DNA from: Streptomyces sp. NRRL F-6131
GTDB taxonomy: Bacteria > Actinomycetota > Actinomycetes > Streptomycetales > Streptomycetaceae
DNA: 64,000 bases
Direction of reading: 5' to 3'
NCBI GenBank assembly: GCA_000719695.1
Contig: JOHN01000018.1
Coordinates: forward strand, 60,095-124,094
Position 1 is the first letter of the stretch; each line of letters starts with the position of its first letter. The notes below the pieces were generated by a model. That model had not been told where the DNA came from and did not search any database. It was given only the letters and a program-made list of their open reading frames with translations. Below, one piece after another: positions 1-8,078 of this stretch. A program made the position numbers and the translations under genes.

Positions 1-1002
1 TCGACTCCGGCCCTCCTGGAGGCATCGGTGCGGGTCCTGCACAACGGGGAGGCCGTACTGCCGGAACGGCGGGTCGACCCCAGGGAGCACCGTCCCGCGC
101 TCGCCCATGCCCTGCGGGCCTACCTCGACGGAGAGACGGTGGAGGAGCTCACCGCTGCCGACCAAGTGGCCGCGGTGCGGGTCCCCCTGGAGGTACCGGC
201 TCCACGCTCCGAAGGACGTCGGGCCAAGGGGCTGACCCACGAGGCTGTCCTTCTCGTCACCCCTGCCGACGACTCCGACGAGGAACACAGTCGCATCGTA
301 TGCATGCGCGGCACCCGGATGACTGTCACCTCCCGACGACCGCGCAACCTCGGTCTCGGCGCCGACCCCTTCCAGGCTGTCCTGCTGGCGGGCTACGCCA
401 CGGGAGAGGACGACGCGGCGGTGCACGCCGGGGAGGCGTTCCTGCGTGCTGCGGAACCTCCCGAGCACGACCGTTGGGGCACGACGGAGGACCTGACGGC
501 GACCTACGCCAACGCGCCGAAGCGACTCACCGACTTCAACGCGGCCATGGACACGGCGCTGCGCCTGATCGTCGGCCGCCGGGTGGACCGGCAGGAGTCC
601 GCCGGGCCGGAGGTGCTCCGGAACCTGCTGCGACTCGACCTGCCGGCCGCAGCCGCGCGGCGGGTGGAGGGGCACCCCGTGGTGGAACGCACCAGGGGGT
701 CGGTCGATGCCTCGGGTGCCTGGGCACTGGACGTGGTGCTGAAGTTCCCGCCGCGCGCGGACCCGTGGCAGTTGACGCCGGTCGTCAAGTTCGACGTTCG
801 ATCCGGTGGGCGCCCGTCGCTCAAGTGGGCGGAGCTGTCGGCCGTCGAGAACTGCAGGATCGACGAGGGCCGGATCCTGGTGGACCCGGAGGCCCGCACG
901 GCCAGGTTCACGGGCACCACCGCTGTCGGCAGTCATCCGGTCGCCGCCGCCCTCGCCGGTGTGATCGTGGAGGTTCAGCAGGCCCGGGAGGTCACCCAGT
1001 GA
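1..1002 (+). CDS. C-terminal part of a probable GHKL/HATPase-type defence protein (cut by window edge)
   Basis: The frame is open from base 1, so the true start lies to the left and only about 333 C-terminal residues are visible. The part seen has a segment MRGTRMTV followed about 50 residues later by AEPPEHDRW. I associate this arrangement with the region after the ATPase domain in large HATPase proteins of actinobacterial DNA-modification and defence operons. The ATPase motifs themselves would be outside the window, so this is family memory and not proof. The stop codon overlaps the next gene's GTG by 4 nt (GTGA), which shows translational coupling to 999-1976. Genes 1-3 form one operon that converges on the methyltransferase/vsr operon. 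Other roles, for example an effector or nuclease, cannot be excluded. Confidence 0.45.
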   Translation, partial: STPALLEASVRVLHNGEAVLPERRVDPREHRPALAHALRAYLDGETVEELTAADQVAAVRVPLEVPAPRSEGRRAKGLTHEAVLLVTPADDSDEEHSRIVCMRGTRMTVTSRRPRNLGLGADPFQAVLLAGYATGEDDAAVHAGEAFLRAAEPPEHDRWGTTEDLTATYANAPKRLTDFNAAMDTALRLIVGRRVDRQESAGPEVLRNLLRLDLPAAAARRVEGHPVVERTRGSVDASGAWALDVVLKFPPRADPWQLTPVVKFDVRSGGRPSLKWAELSAVENCRIDEGRILVDPEARTARFTGTTAVGSHPVAAALAGVIVEVQQAREVTQ

Positions 1003-1976
1003 GCACCGTCTACCCCTACCCGACCTTGCTGGGCAGGATCGACGTCTCGGTCCGGAGGGCGAGCATCGACGGCCGGGACCTTCCGCTCTCCTACGTCTCC
1101 GAACGGGAGCACGTTGTTGCCCTGCACCAGATAGACCGGGACGACTGGCGTGAGGGGGTGCTCGAGTTGGAGGTCACCGCCCCCGGCGACGAACTGGCCG
1201 ACGGTCCGTGGGCTGCGGTGACCTGTGTCGCCGTCCTGACCGAGGGCGCTACCAACGCCCGTACCGTTACCCGGCTCGAACGCAGCCGTACTGACCGTAA
1301 GTGGCGCGGCGAGGTGGTGGTCCGCCGAAGCTCGCACGTAGCACGTGCGACTCTGCAGGTCAGCCTGGTGGGGAGCTACGACGGCGTCGACGGTCGGGTC
1401 ATCGGGACGGTCGACGAACCCTGGTTCGTCGACCTCCTCGCCCGAACCCCGATCCGGCGCCGCGAGATCGAGATCAGACAGGAGGACTTCCGCGACGGTC
1501 CGCAGGAGTGGCTCCACCCCTTCAGGGACTCGCCGTGGCTGGTCGAGACCACGGGCGACCTGCCCGTGGTGTACCTCAACACGTCCTTCGAAGGCCTGAC
1601 CGAACTGCTCAACACCCCACGCGGTCCGTTGGAGAAGGCCACGGCCGGACTGGTGGCCGCGCAGGTGGCGGGGGAAGCGTGGACCGCCATGTTCCATGCG
1701 GCGCTCGGCGACGTCGAGCTGGACGAGGAGGGTAGGCCCGAACTCCCCGACGGCTGGAGAGATGCCGCACTGCGTGCGATGATGCCGGACGTCCTTCCCG
1801 GTCGACCTCTCGCCGATGCCTTGGCCGAGGCGTACGCCCGGCGGAGCGAGGGGCACGGCTGGGCCGAACTCCAGTCCCGTATCCAGTTCGCGGCGGCCCG
1901 CCGGGCCCAGGTCCCCAAGCAGCTGACCACCGCCGTCCGAACCGTCTCGCGCAACCAGGAAGGTGCAAGCCGTTGA
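999..1976 (+). CDS. Orphan protein of the methyltransferase-associated operon
   Basis: A 325-residue protein that I do not recognise. It starts at GTG inside the stop of the upstream gene and ends in a TTGA overlap with the downstream gene, so it is the middle cistron of a tightly coupled three-gene unit. The first 150 residues or so alternate hydrophobic and charged residues, as expected for beta strands. The second half is more helical and Ala/Arg rich, with a basic C-terminus. No signal peptide, membrane segment, Walker motif or obvious nuclease signature is visible. The context (HATPase-like neighbour, DUF6339-like neighbour, convergent C5-methyltransferases and Vsr) suggests a part of a DNA-modification or phage-defence system. 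No function is assigned. Confidence 0.75.
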   Translation: MSTVYPYPTLLGRIDVSVRRASIDGRDLPLSYVSEREHVVALHQIDRDDWREGVLELEVTAPGDELADGPWAAVTCVAVLTEGATNARTVTRLERSRTDRKWRGEVVVRRSSHVARATLQVSLVGSYDGVDGRVIGTVDEPWFVDLLARTPIRRREIEIRQEDFRDGPQEWLHPFRDSPWLVETTGDLPVVYLNTSFEGLTELLNTPRGPLEKATAGLVAAQVAGEAWTAMFHAALGDVELDEEGRPELPDGWRDAALRAMMPDVLPGRPLADALAEAYARRSEGHGWAELQSRIQFAAARRAQVPKQLTTAVRTVSRNQEGASR

Positions 1977-2884
1977 CCCGGCCCGGAATCGACACCCCCG
2001 ACCGGCTTGCCCTGCTGTCCCCGACGGTCGCCGCCAAGTATCTGACGGTCGGGGTCCGCGCCGGCCGGGAGCAGCTTCCCCAGGTGGCGCTGCTCCGCGC
2101 GAGCGAGGCCGTGGACGACGACTCCGGTCGCTGGGACACGGCTCCGCTCCGGGAGCTCCTCGACGAGGCGATGCACCGTTTCGACGACTCGCCGACCGAA
2201 GCCGACTCGTGGCTGTCGCCCCGGTTGCACGCGACACTCCGGTTGACCCGGGCGGAAGCCGCGAGGCCGGGCTTGTGGAACTTCCTCGCCCTGGCGGTCG
2301 CACCGGACTACGTGCTGTGGCGCCACCTCCCGCGCGGCGGTGCGGAGGACGGCGATCCGCCGAAGGTCAGTGCTCCCCGATTCACGGGGATCCACTACAC
2401 CCAGGCCTTCGCCCGCCTGTGGTGGGCGGCCGAGCTGTTCCGCGACGGAGGCGACTACCGGCCGGTCGAGATCGCCTGCCGGAACCAGGACATGCTCAAC
2501 ACGGCGATGCGTCTGGACGCGATCGACCACCGTCCCACCGCCCTGGCCATGGTCCGGGTCCTGAAGGGGTTGGCCGAGTCGGGTGCCACTCGGCTGGGTG
2601 ACAGGGTCAATGCCCTCTGCACGGCGGTGAACGCGGCCGGCAGCACGTTGATGTACGACGTCATCGCCCAGGACGACCTTCCCGATCCGGACGCCCTGGT
2701 CTCCTGGGTGGCGGAAGCGGACACGGCGCCTTCGGTCCCGTGGGACCGGTTGCCCGACGGTCCGCCCGAGGAAGCGGTGCGCCGCGACTCGGTGGACCGT
2801 CTGGTCCGGATGTTCCAGGAGTTCAGCGAGCACGCACCGCTGCGGGACCGCGGGCGCAAGCGCGAGGCCGACACGACGTCATGA
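1973..2884 (+). CDS. DUF6339-like protein of the defence operon
   Basis: A 303-residue protein read from TTG in a TTGA overlap with the upstream stop. The central part, with FARLWWAAELFRDGGDY followed by IACRNQDMLNTAMRLD, resembles what I recall of the DUF6339 family, a poorly studied group that occurs next to cytosine methyltransferases in actinomycetes. The protein looks all-helical and soluble, with no signal peptide or membrane segment and no known catalytic motif. It ends 58 bp before the convergent methyltransferase gene. Its coupling to the two upstream genes argues for one complex or pathway. The family name is from memory and unverified; the role is inferred from context only. Confidence 0.6.
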   Translation: MTRPGIDTPDRLALLSPTVAAKYLTVGVRAGREQLPQVALLRASEAVDDDSGRWDTAPLRELLDEAMHRFDDSPTEADSWLSPRLHATLRLTRAEAARPGLWNFLALAVAPDYVLWRHLPRGGAEDGDPPKVSAPRFTGIHYTQAFARLWWAAELFRDGGDYRPVEIACRNQDMLNTAMRLDAIDHRPTALAMVRVLKGLAESGATRLGDRVNALCTAVNAAGSTLMYDVIAQDDLPDPDALVSWVAEADTAPSVPWDRLPDGPPEEAVRRDSVDRLVRMFQEFSEHAPLRDRGRKREADTTS

Positions 2885-2899
2885 CCGAGGGGTGGGGTC

Positions 2900-2918
2900 G
2901 CTCCTTCGCACGAGGAGC
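2900..2918. terminator. Possible bidirectional terminator between convergent operons
   Basis: A 6-bp stem (GCTCCT / AGGAGC) with a 7-nt loop sits in the 58-bp gap between the convergent stop codons at 2884 and 2943. It is short and has no T-tract, so it is only a candidate. Confidence 0.35.
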
Positions 2919-2942
2919 CGTCCCGCCCCTCTGATCATCGAC

Positions 2943-4106
2943 TCAGGCCCCGGCGGTCACCGGTGCCCGCTTGTCGGACGCGACCTTCTGCTTCCACTCG
3001 TCCACGGAGTACATCGTGGATTCGCCGGTCGGTACCCATGCATCGAGGTTCTTCAGCGCCACCTCGACGTCCGCCGCGCCGCGACGGAGGGCCGCAGCCA
3101 GGACGTGAATACCGAGGCGCGGCGGAATGGCGTTGCCGATCTGTTGGGCCCGGTCCTTCCCGCGCCACGGATAGTTCCCGGGAAAGGTCTGCAGGACGCC
3201 GGACTGGGGGAGGCCGAAGCGTTCCTTCTCCTTGGGGTCGGAGGGGCCGCCCGGCCGCTCCAGCCAGTTCCGGGAGACCTTGCCGGTGACGGTGAACGCG
3301 GGCTCGTCGTGGCCGCGGCGACCGCGGGCCGCAGGATCACCACCGGTGCCGTAGTTCGACACCACCTCGTAGGGCGTCCGGACGTCCTTGAGCGCCTTCC
3401 CCATGGTGACCCAAGGCTGCAGACCGGCGTCGTGCGTGTCCTGGGTCGCACCCTTCCGGAACCGCCGATGGGTGGGCTTCGGGAACTCGACCACGTCGCT
3501 CAGCACCGAGTCCGCCGGCCGCTTCCGCGCGATCAGGATGGCCCGCCGACGGGTCTGCGGCACGCCGAACTCCTCGGTGTGCAGGACGGTGCACTCGGCA
3601 CTGTAGCCCCGCTCCTCCAGGATGCGCTTGTACTCCTGCCAGACCGGGAGCACGGCCGGCACCTGCTCCAGCACGATCGTGTCGTACCCGGGAGCGCCGT
3701 CGGCGAGGGCGGTGAGTGCCCAACGCAGCGGCTCCAGGACGAGGCCGGTCCGTTCGTCCTCGAGGGCGTCGAGCTCTCCCCGTACGTCCTCGCCCTTGGC
3801 CATCCGCCTGGCGAAGTCGAGAACCTGGTCCAACGCCTGTCGTCCCGCACCCTTGCCCGCGACGGTGAAGGTCTGGCACGGCGGACCGCCGGCGAGCACG
3901 TTGGCGTCGAAATGCCCGGGATCCAGTAGGCGGACATCGCCCTTCACCGTGGCCAGTCCGGCGGCGGTACGGGTTTGGCACGCGTTGTCGTCCCACTCCA
4001 CGCCCGTCACCGGAACACCCAGCACATGCGCGGCCATGTCGAGGCCGCCGGGGCCGGCGAAGAGATCCACGATCTTGAATTCGGGGGTGGTTTCGGGCGA
4101 AGACAT
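2943..4106 (-). CDS. C5-cytosine-specific DNA methyltransferase (catalytically complete)
   Basis: This enzyme should transfer a methyl group from SAM to carbon 5 of cytosine in DNA. Visible motifs in order are the SAM-binding DLFAGPGG (residues 14-21), the catalytic loop GGPPCQTF with nucleophile Cys77, EQVPAVLP in place of the usual ENV motif VI, the QTRRR motif VIII, and GNAIPP of motif X near the C-terminus. At 387 residues the size is normal for a stand-alone enzyme. I chose ATG at 4106, which leaves 10 bp after the upstream gene's stop; the longer frame to 4148 would overlap that gene. It is the last gene of a vsr / pseudo-methyltransferase / methyltransferase operon. The target sequence cannot be read from the sequence. 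No adjacent classical restriction endonuclease is recognisable. Confidence 0.92.
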   Translation of the reverse strand: MSSPETTPEFKIVDLFAGPGGLDMAAHVLGVPVTGVEWDDNACQTRTAAGLATVKGDVRLLDPGHFDANVLAGGPPCQTFTVAGKGAGRQALDQVLDFARRMAKGEDVRGELDALEDERTGLVLEPLRWALTALADGAPGYDTIVLEQVPAVLPVWQEYKRILEERGYSAECTVLHTEEFGVPQTRRRAILIARKRPADSVLSDVVEFPKPTHRRFRKGATQDTHDAGLQPWVTMGKALKDVRTPYEVVSNYGTGGDPAARGRRGHDEPAFTVTGKVSRNWLERPGGPSDPKEKERFGLPQSGVLQTFPGNYPWRGKDRAQQIGNAIPPRLGIHVLAAALRRGAADVEVALKNLDAWVPTGESTMYSVDEWKQKVASDKRAPVTAGA

Positions 4107-4116
4107 GGGGTCGATC

Positions 4117-5073
4117 CTAGCCCGCCAGCGCAGCGGCGATCGAACCACCGACGGCCTCGGCCAGCGGTGGAGGCAAGGCGTGTCCGATCTGGCGGTACGC
4201 AGGCGTCTTGAGCCCGTGGACGACCCATTCGTCCGGGATGGCCTGGATCGTCGCTGCCTGGCGGAGGCTGATCCTCGGACGGCCGTCGAAGGGGAAGTCG
4301 GCGTCCGGGGGATTGTTGCTGAGGCTCTTGCCCTCTACGCCCAGCGCCGCCCAGGCCCGCTTGGTGCCGGTGGGGCCGAGGTCCGGTCCACCGTGATTGC
4401 CGGAGCCGCCGACCAGGGCCGGCGCCGGACGGTCTGCCTGTTCGGCCCACTGTGCGGCTCCGGTCCAGCCGCAGGACGCCATCGAGGCACCGAGCGCCTG
4501 GCCGACGGTGGTGGGGGGACAGTCGAGCGGCCGGGGCCAGGAGAAGTCGACCCCGCCCCGATCGGCGAACGCGACCAGAAAACCGCTCCTGCGGTTCTGG
4601 GGAACACCGAAGTCCACGGCGTTCAGGACTTCCCAGTACGAACGGTAGCCGGCGTGGGCGAGTTCTTCCTCGATCCAGCTCCGGTCCTCGGCGAAGGCGT
4701 CCTTCTCGACGAGATCCGGGAGGTTCTCCAGCAGCAACGCCTTCGGTCGGACGGCGGTCATAAGCAGCACCGCCGCACGCAGAACCTTGCGCTCGGCATC
4801 GCTTTCCGACCGGTGGCCAGTTGCGGTCGACTTGATCCGAGGCAGTCCGCCGCTGAGGAGATCGACGTCGTAGGTCTGAGGGTGGTCCTCCGGGTCGAAG
4901 TCGACGACGTCCTCGCATCGCACGTCCCAGGACGGCCTGTTCAGCTGGACCGTCGTGCACGCGTTGGCCTCGTTGTCGATCAGCATCACCGGGTCGAACC
5001 CGGCCCGCTCCAGCCCGAGAGCCTGCGCACCGACCCCGGAGCAGATCTCCAGCGACGTGAACCTGCGGGACAC
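4117..5073 (-). CDS. C5-cytosine methyltransferase homologue with altered active site (probably non-catalytic)
   Basis: A 318-residue DNA methyltransferase-fold protein. Recognisable parts are motif I (LEICSGVGAQALGLERAGF, residues 8-26), motif VI (LLLENLP), motif VIII region (FGVPQNRRS) and motif X (GHALPPPLAEAVG). The catalytic motif IV reads GGLPRIKS at residues 75-82, where active enzymes have GGxPCxxxS. The nucleophilic Cys is therefore Arg79, and no other Cys lies in that loop. Methyl transfer by the usual mechanism looks impossible. It may be a specificity or structural partner of the intact enzyme 10 bp downstream, or a regulator. GTG 5073 was chosen because GGAGG lies about 10 nt upstream; TTG 5076 and an in-frame codon at 5106 are alternatives. 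Confidence 0.85.
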   Translation of the reverse strand: MSRRFTSLEICSGVGAQALGLERAGFDPVMLIDNEANACTTVQLNRPSWDVRCEDVVDFDPEDHPQTYDVDLLSGGLPRIKSTATGHRSESDAERKVLRAAVLLMTAVRPKALLLENLPDLVEKDAFAEDRSWIEEELAHAGYRSYWEVLNAVDFGVPQNRRSGFLVAFADRGGVDFSWPRPLDCPPTTVGQALGASMASCGWTGAAQWAEQADRPAPALVGGSGNHGGPDLGPTGTKRAWAALGVEGKSLSNNPPDADFPFDGRPRISLRQAATIQAIPDEWVVHGLKTPAYRQIGHALPPPLAEAVGGSIAAALAG

Positions 5074-5145
5074 CAACGCGCCACCTCCGTGAGTCGTTCG
5101 ACCCAAGACTAGGGGTGGGCACCGACAGGCCGGGGGGTGGGTCGG

Positions 5146-5607
5146 TCAGGGAGCGTCGTCGATGCCCGCAGCCTCCGGCGCCGGACCGTCCGGTCGCAGG
5201 CGGGTGTACACCGTCCGGGCGATCTCGGTCGGGGGCTCGTGCTCCCAGAACCGCAGCACCGTCCAGCCGCTGTCGACGAGGTGGCGCGTGGTCTCCAGGT
5301 CGCGGGTGACGTTGCGGTCCAGCTTGGCGCGCCACCAGTCGGCGTTGGCCTTCGGACTGGTCGCGTGCTCCGGACAGCCGTGCCAGAAGCAGCCGTCGAG
5401 GAAGACCGCGACCTTCGGGCCGGGGAACAGGATGTCGACGGTCCGCCGCGGCATCCCCGGGACCTTGGCGTTCACGCGGTAGCGCAGCCCCCAGCGGAAC
5501 AGCAGCTGTCGGACGGCCACCTCCTGCGCGGTGTCGCGCGACACCTGGCGGCTCATCCGGGCCGCGACGGACGGGGAGGACGCGGTGGGCGACGCGATGG
5601 GCGACAT
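5146..5607 (-). CDS. vsr: Very short patch repair (Vsr-type) endonuclease
   Basis: Vsr nicks DNA 5' of the T in T:G mismatches made by deamination of 5-methylcytosine, and so protects sites methylated by a C5-methyltransferase. The 153-residue protein has the family landmarks: an N-terminal RDTAQEVAVRQLLFRWGLRYR segment in which the helix leads into the fold, the metal-binding Asp in RRTVDILFP, then the FLDGCFWHGCPEH block and the SPKANADWWRAKLDRN block with DGCFWHGC as a core signature. It is the first gene of the leftward operon and precedes the two methyltransferase genes by about 70 bp, the usual partnership. ATG 5607 was chosen; the longer open frame upstream runs antisense into the permease gene and is a shadow. 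Confidence 0.93.
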   Translation of the reverse strand: MSPIASPTASSPSVAARMSRQVSRDTAQEVAVRQLLFRWGLRYRVNAKVPGMPRRTVDILFPGPKVAVFLDGCFWHGCPEHATSPKANADWWRAKLDRNVTRDLETTRHLVDSGWTVLRFWEHEPPTEIARTVYTRLRPDGPAPEAAGIDDAP

Positions 5608-5641
5608 ACGGCCAGTATTCCGCACCCCCCTGACAACGCCG

Positions 5642-5680
5642 GAGGGGTGTCGCCCCGGGGATCCCGGGGTGACACCCCTC
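5642..5680 (-). terminator. Strong hairpin terminator after the APC permease gene
   Basis: An 18-bp stem (5642-5659 with 5663-5680, one G-T pair) closes a 3-nt loop. It lies 20 bp past the permease stop at 5700 and upstream of vsr at 5607. It has no T-tract, as is common in streptomycetes, and separates the two leftward transcription units. Confidence 0.75.
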
Positions 5681-5699
5681 GTGGTGGTGGGGCGGGGCC

Positions 5700-7361
5700 T
5701 CAGCCGCGGGCGGCCGGGGCGGGTTCGGGGGTGGTGGGGTGGGCGGCCTCGTGGGCGGCGGCCTCGGTGAGTTCGCGCTTGACGGCGGCGAGGCTGGGGT
5801 TGGCCCAGGCGCTGCGGACGCCCCAGGCGTAGAAGGCGAGGCCGATCAGGGCGACGACCAGCAGGTCCCAGCCCTCGGGGAGGTAGCCCTCGCCGCCGAA
5901 GTCGGTGGAGCCGGCCCAGGAGACGCCGGCCATCACGAAGAGGTAGGCGACCATCCAGGCGCCCGCCTTGAGGTGCGGCTTCAGCTCGGCGAACGGCTTG
6001 CGCAGCTCGTACCAGGCCCAGATCGGCAGGCCGGCGGCCATCAGCAGGATGACCTTGCCGGTGAGCGGCCAGCGGGCCCAGTAGAGGACGAGCGAGCCGA
6101 AGATCATGGCGATCGGGGCGATCACCGGCATCGCGCGCAGCCGGACCGGGCGCGGCAGCTCCGGTGCGAGGCGGCGCAGCGCCATCACGGCGACCGGGCC
6201 GGTGATGTAGGAGATCACGGTGGCCACCGAGACGATCTCGGCGAGCGAGCCCCAGCCGCGGAAGACCGCGAGGAAGCCGAAGGCGACGACCAGGTTGAGC
6301 ACCAGGGCCGGGCGCGGGATGCCGGTCTTGGGGTCGACCCGGCCGAAGACGGACGGCAGGTGGCCGTTCTCCTGGACGCCGTGGATCATCCGGGAGGTGG
6401 TGGCGGCGTAGATCATGCCGGTGCCGCTGGGGGAGACGAAGGCGTCCGCGTACAGCAGCAGCGCGAGCCAGTTCAGGCCCCAGGCGATGGCGAGGTCGGC
6501 CAGCGGGGAGGTGTAGCCCAGACCGCTCCAGCCGTTGGCCAGGTCGGCGGTCGGGACGGCGCCGAGGAAGGCGATCTGCAGCGCGACGTAGATCACCAGG
6601 GAGATCAGGATCGAGCCGATCACGGCCTTGGGCAGCGACTTGCCGGGGTTGCGGGCCTCGGCGGCGAGGTTGAGCGGGGACTGGAAGCCGTTGAAGGCCC
6701 AGACGATGCCGGAGACGGCCACCGCCGTGAACACCGCGCTCCACCCGTTCGGGGCGAAGCCGCCGTGGTCGGTGAAGTGCTTGGTGTCGAAGTGCGCGAG
6801 CAGCAGGGCGCCGGCGGTGAGCGTGGGGACGACGACCTTGAACACCGTGATCGCCGTGTTGGTCTTGGCGAAGAGCGTGATCGCGAACCAGTTCAGCGCG
6901 AAGTACACCAGCAGCAGTACGGAGGCCAGCGCCACGCCGCTGACGGACAGCTCCTGTCCGTCGTAGAGGCCCTTGGCCCAGCCGAAGTCCCAGGAGCTCA
7001 TGTACTGCACCGAGGCGGTCGCCTCGCCGGGGATGACCGAGACGATGGCGATCCAGTTGGCCCAGGCGGCCAGGTACCCGGCCAGCGAGCCGTGCGAGTA
7101 CTGGCCGTACCGGACCATGCCGCCGGCCTTGGGGAACATCGAGCCGAGCTCGCTGTAGGTGAGCGCGATGGTCAGGGCGACGGCCGCGCCGATCACCCAC
7201 GCGACGATCGACGCCGGGCCGGCCAGCCGGGCGGCCCGCTCGGCGCCGAAGAGCCAGCCGGAGCCGATGATCGACCCGAGTCCGACCGCGGTGAGGCTGA
7301 TGGTGCCGAGAGACCGGCGGTAGTGCTGATGGGATGCCGTCGTCGACTCGGGTTCACTCAC
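5700..7361 (-). CDS. APC-family amino acid permease
   Basis: A 553-residue integral membrane transporter for uptake of an amino acid or amine, probably proton coupled. The N-terminal GLGSIIGSGWLFGAERAA is the conserved first-helix glycine motif of the APC superfamily. About twelve hydrophobic segments follow, and the ends are hydrophilic (C-terminal tail rich in Ala, Glu and Pro). The substrate cannot be read; length and pattern recall aspartate/glutamate-type symporters. GTG 7361 is preferred because AGGA lies 8 nt upstream; a TTG at 7406 would extend the frame by 15 residues. It appears monocistronic, with its own promoter region at 7362-7600 and a strong terminator just downstream. No functional link with the vsr operon behind it is evident. 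Confidence 0.88.
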   Translation of the reverse strand: MSEPESTTASHQHYRRSLGTISLTAVGLGSIIGSGWLFGAERAARLAGPASIVAWVIGAAVALTIALTYSELGSMFPKAGGMVRYGQYSHGSLAGYLAAWANWIAIVSVIPGEATASVQYMSSWDFGWAKGLYDGQELSVSGVALASVLLLVYFALNWFAITLFAKTNTAITVFKVVVPTLTAGALLLAHFDTKHFTDHGGFAPNGWSAVFTAVAVSGIVWAFNGFQSPLNLAAEARNPGKSLPKAVIGSILISLVIYVALQIAFLGAVPTADLANGWSGLGYTSPLADLAIAWGLNWLALLLYADAFVSPSGTGMIYAATTSRMIHGVQENGHLPSVFGRVDPKTGIPRPALVLNLVVAFGFLAVFRGWGSLAEIVSVATVISYITGPVAVMALRRLAPELPRPVRLRAMPVIAPIAMIFGSLVLYWARWPLTGKVILLMAAGLPIWAWYELRKPFAELKPHLKAGAWMVAYLFVMAGVSWAGSTDFGGEGYLPEGWDLLVVALIGLAFYAWGVRSAWANPSLAAVKRELTEAAAHEAAHPTTPEPAPAARG

Positions 7362-7611
7362 CGTATCGGTCCTCTGTCTGATCGTGTCACTCGGTTTTCC
7401 GGACAAACGGGAAGAGCCTAAGGGGCTAAATCGGGCGAAACCTCAGGTGATCCTCAGATGCGGCGCAAAACACCCGATCGTTGCCGTCTCGTGTCCGAAC
7501 CTCTGACCTTCGGCGGGGGCGCACGGCGGCTTTCGGCGGGGGCGCGCAGTGGGTACGCGGCCCGGCCTGCGGCGCGGCTCGCAGGGGTATGCGCGGGCGC
7601 GCGGCTCGCGG

Positions 7612-7659
7612 GGAAAAAGAAATTCCCCGGGGGAACTCTCGCGAGTTCCCACGGGGAAT
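7612..7659 (-). terminator. Rho-independent terminator of tRNA-Leu
   Basis: A two-level hairpin: outer arms ATTCCCCG (7622-7629) with CGGGGAAT (7652-7659), and inner arms GGGAACTC (7631-7638) with GAGTTCCC (7643-7650) around a 4-nt loop. On the minus strand it is followed by TTTCTTTTTC (to 7612), a true T-tract. It lies directly 3' of the leftward tRNA gene. Confidence 0.85.
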
Positions 7660-7662
7660 CCA

Positions 7663-7750
7663 TGGTGTCCGAGGGGGGACTTGAACCCCCACGCCCGATA
7701 AAGGGCACTAGCACCTCAAGCTAGCGCGTCTGCCATTCCGCCACCCGGAC
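7663..7750 (-). tRNA. tRNA-Leu, anticodon GAG, CCA encoded
   Basis: The minus strand folds as a class II tRNA. The acceptor arms are GTCCGGG and CTCGGAC (one G-T pair), then discriminator A and an encoded CCA at 7665-7663. The anticodon arm is CTAGC / GCTAG with loop TTGAGGT, which gives GAG and reads CUC and CUU. A long variable arm and the T-loop GGTTCAAGTCC are present. The gene stands alone between the permease gene and a rightward gene, and ends at a T-tract terminator. Its 3' end points toward the defence genes, but I saw no integrase and no second copy of the 3' end. Confidence 0.95.
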
Positions 7751-8078
7751 GGGGTGTGTGCTTCGGGGATTTTCGTTCGCCCCCTCGGCGACAGAGAGAA
7801 CATTACCAGGCTTTCGGACCGCTTCTCACCTGCGTTTCCCCGGTGGGGATGGTGGGGGGTGGCGGTACGGATCGCTGGTGTGCGCGAAGCGGTGGTTCAC
7901 GGACGATGAACGGTCGAGTTGTGGTCGCTGAACGATCGGTTCCGGTCGGTCGTGGTCCGACACGGGCAAGTTGTCGACGGTGCCACGGCCCCGGGGGTGG
8001 CTCTCCTAGCCTCTGTGCACCGAGGCGCCATGAGCGGAACGCCTGATTCCCGGGGTCGCGGACGAAGGGCGGCTGGAC
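7751..8078. other. Intergenic region between tRNA-Leu and an HATPase gene
   Basis: About 330 bp without a supportable gene. It must carry the leftward tRNA promoter (a TAATGT-like hexamer is readable on the minus strand near 7797-7802) and the rightward promoter of the gene at 8079. Short related words such as gaacgatcgg and gatgaacggtcg recur near 7905-7945, but no clear operator can be defined. Confidence 0.4.

Noticed and set aside
300..1976. A longer start for the orphan protein of the defence operon
   Set aside because: The extra 233 codons overlap the upstream gene out of frame and are Arg/Gly-rich; the GTGA overlap at 999 is the natural start.
7426..7724. Overlapping short frames on both strands between the permease and tRNA-Leu
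   Set aside because: They run through the tRNA and its terminator hairpin, have no ribosome site and vary by frame; none is supportable.
7663..7750. tRNA-Leu as an integration site of a mobile element that carries the defence genes
   Set aside because: The 3' end points to the defence genes, but a chromosomal-type permease lies between, no integrase is seen and I found no repeated tRNA end. The far end is outside the window, so it stays unproven.
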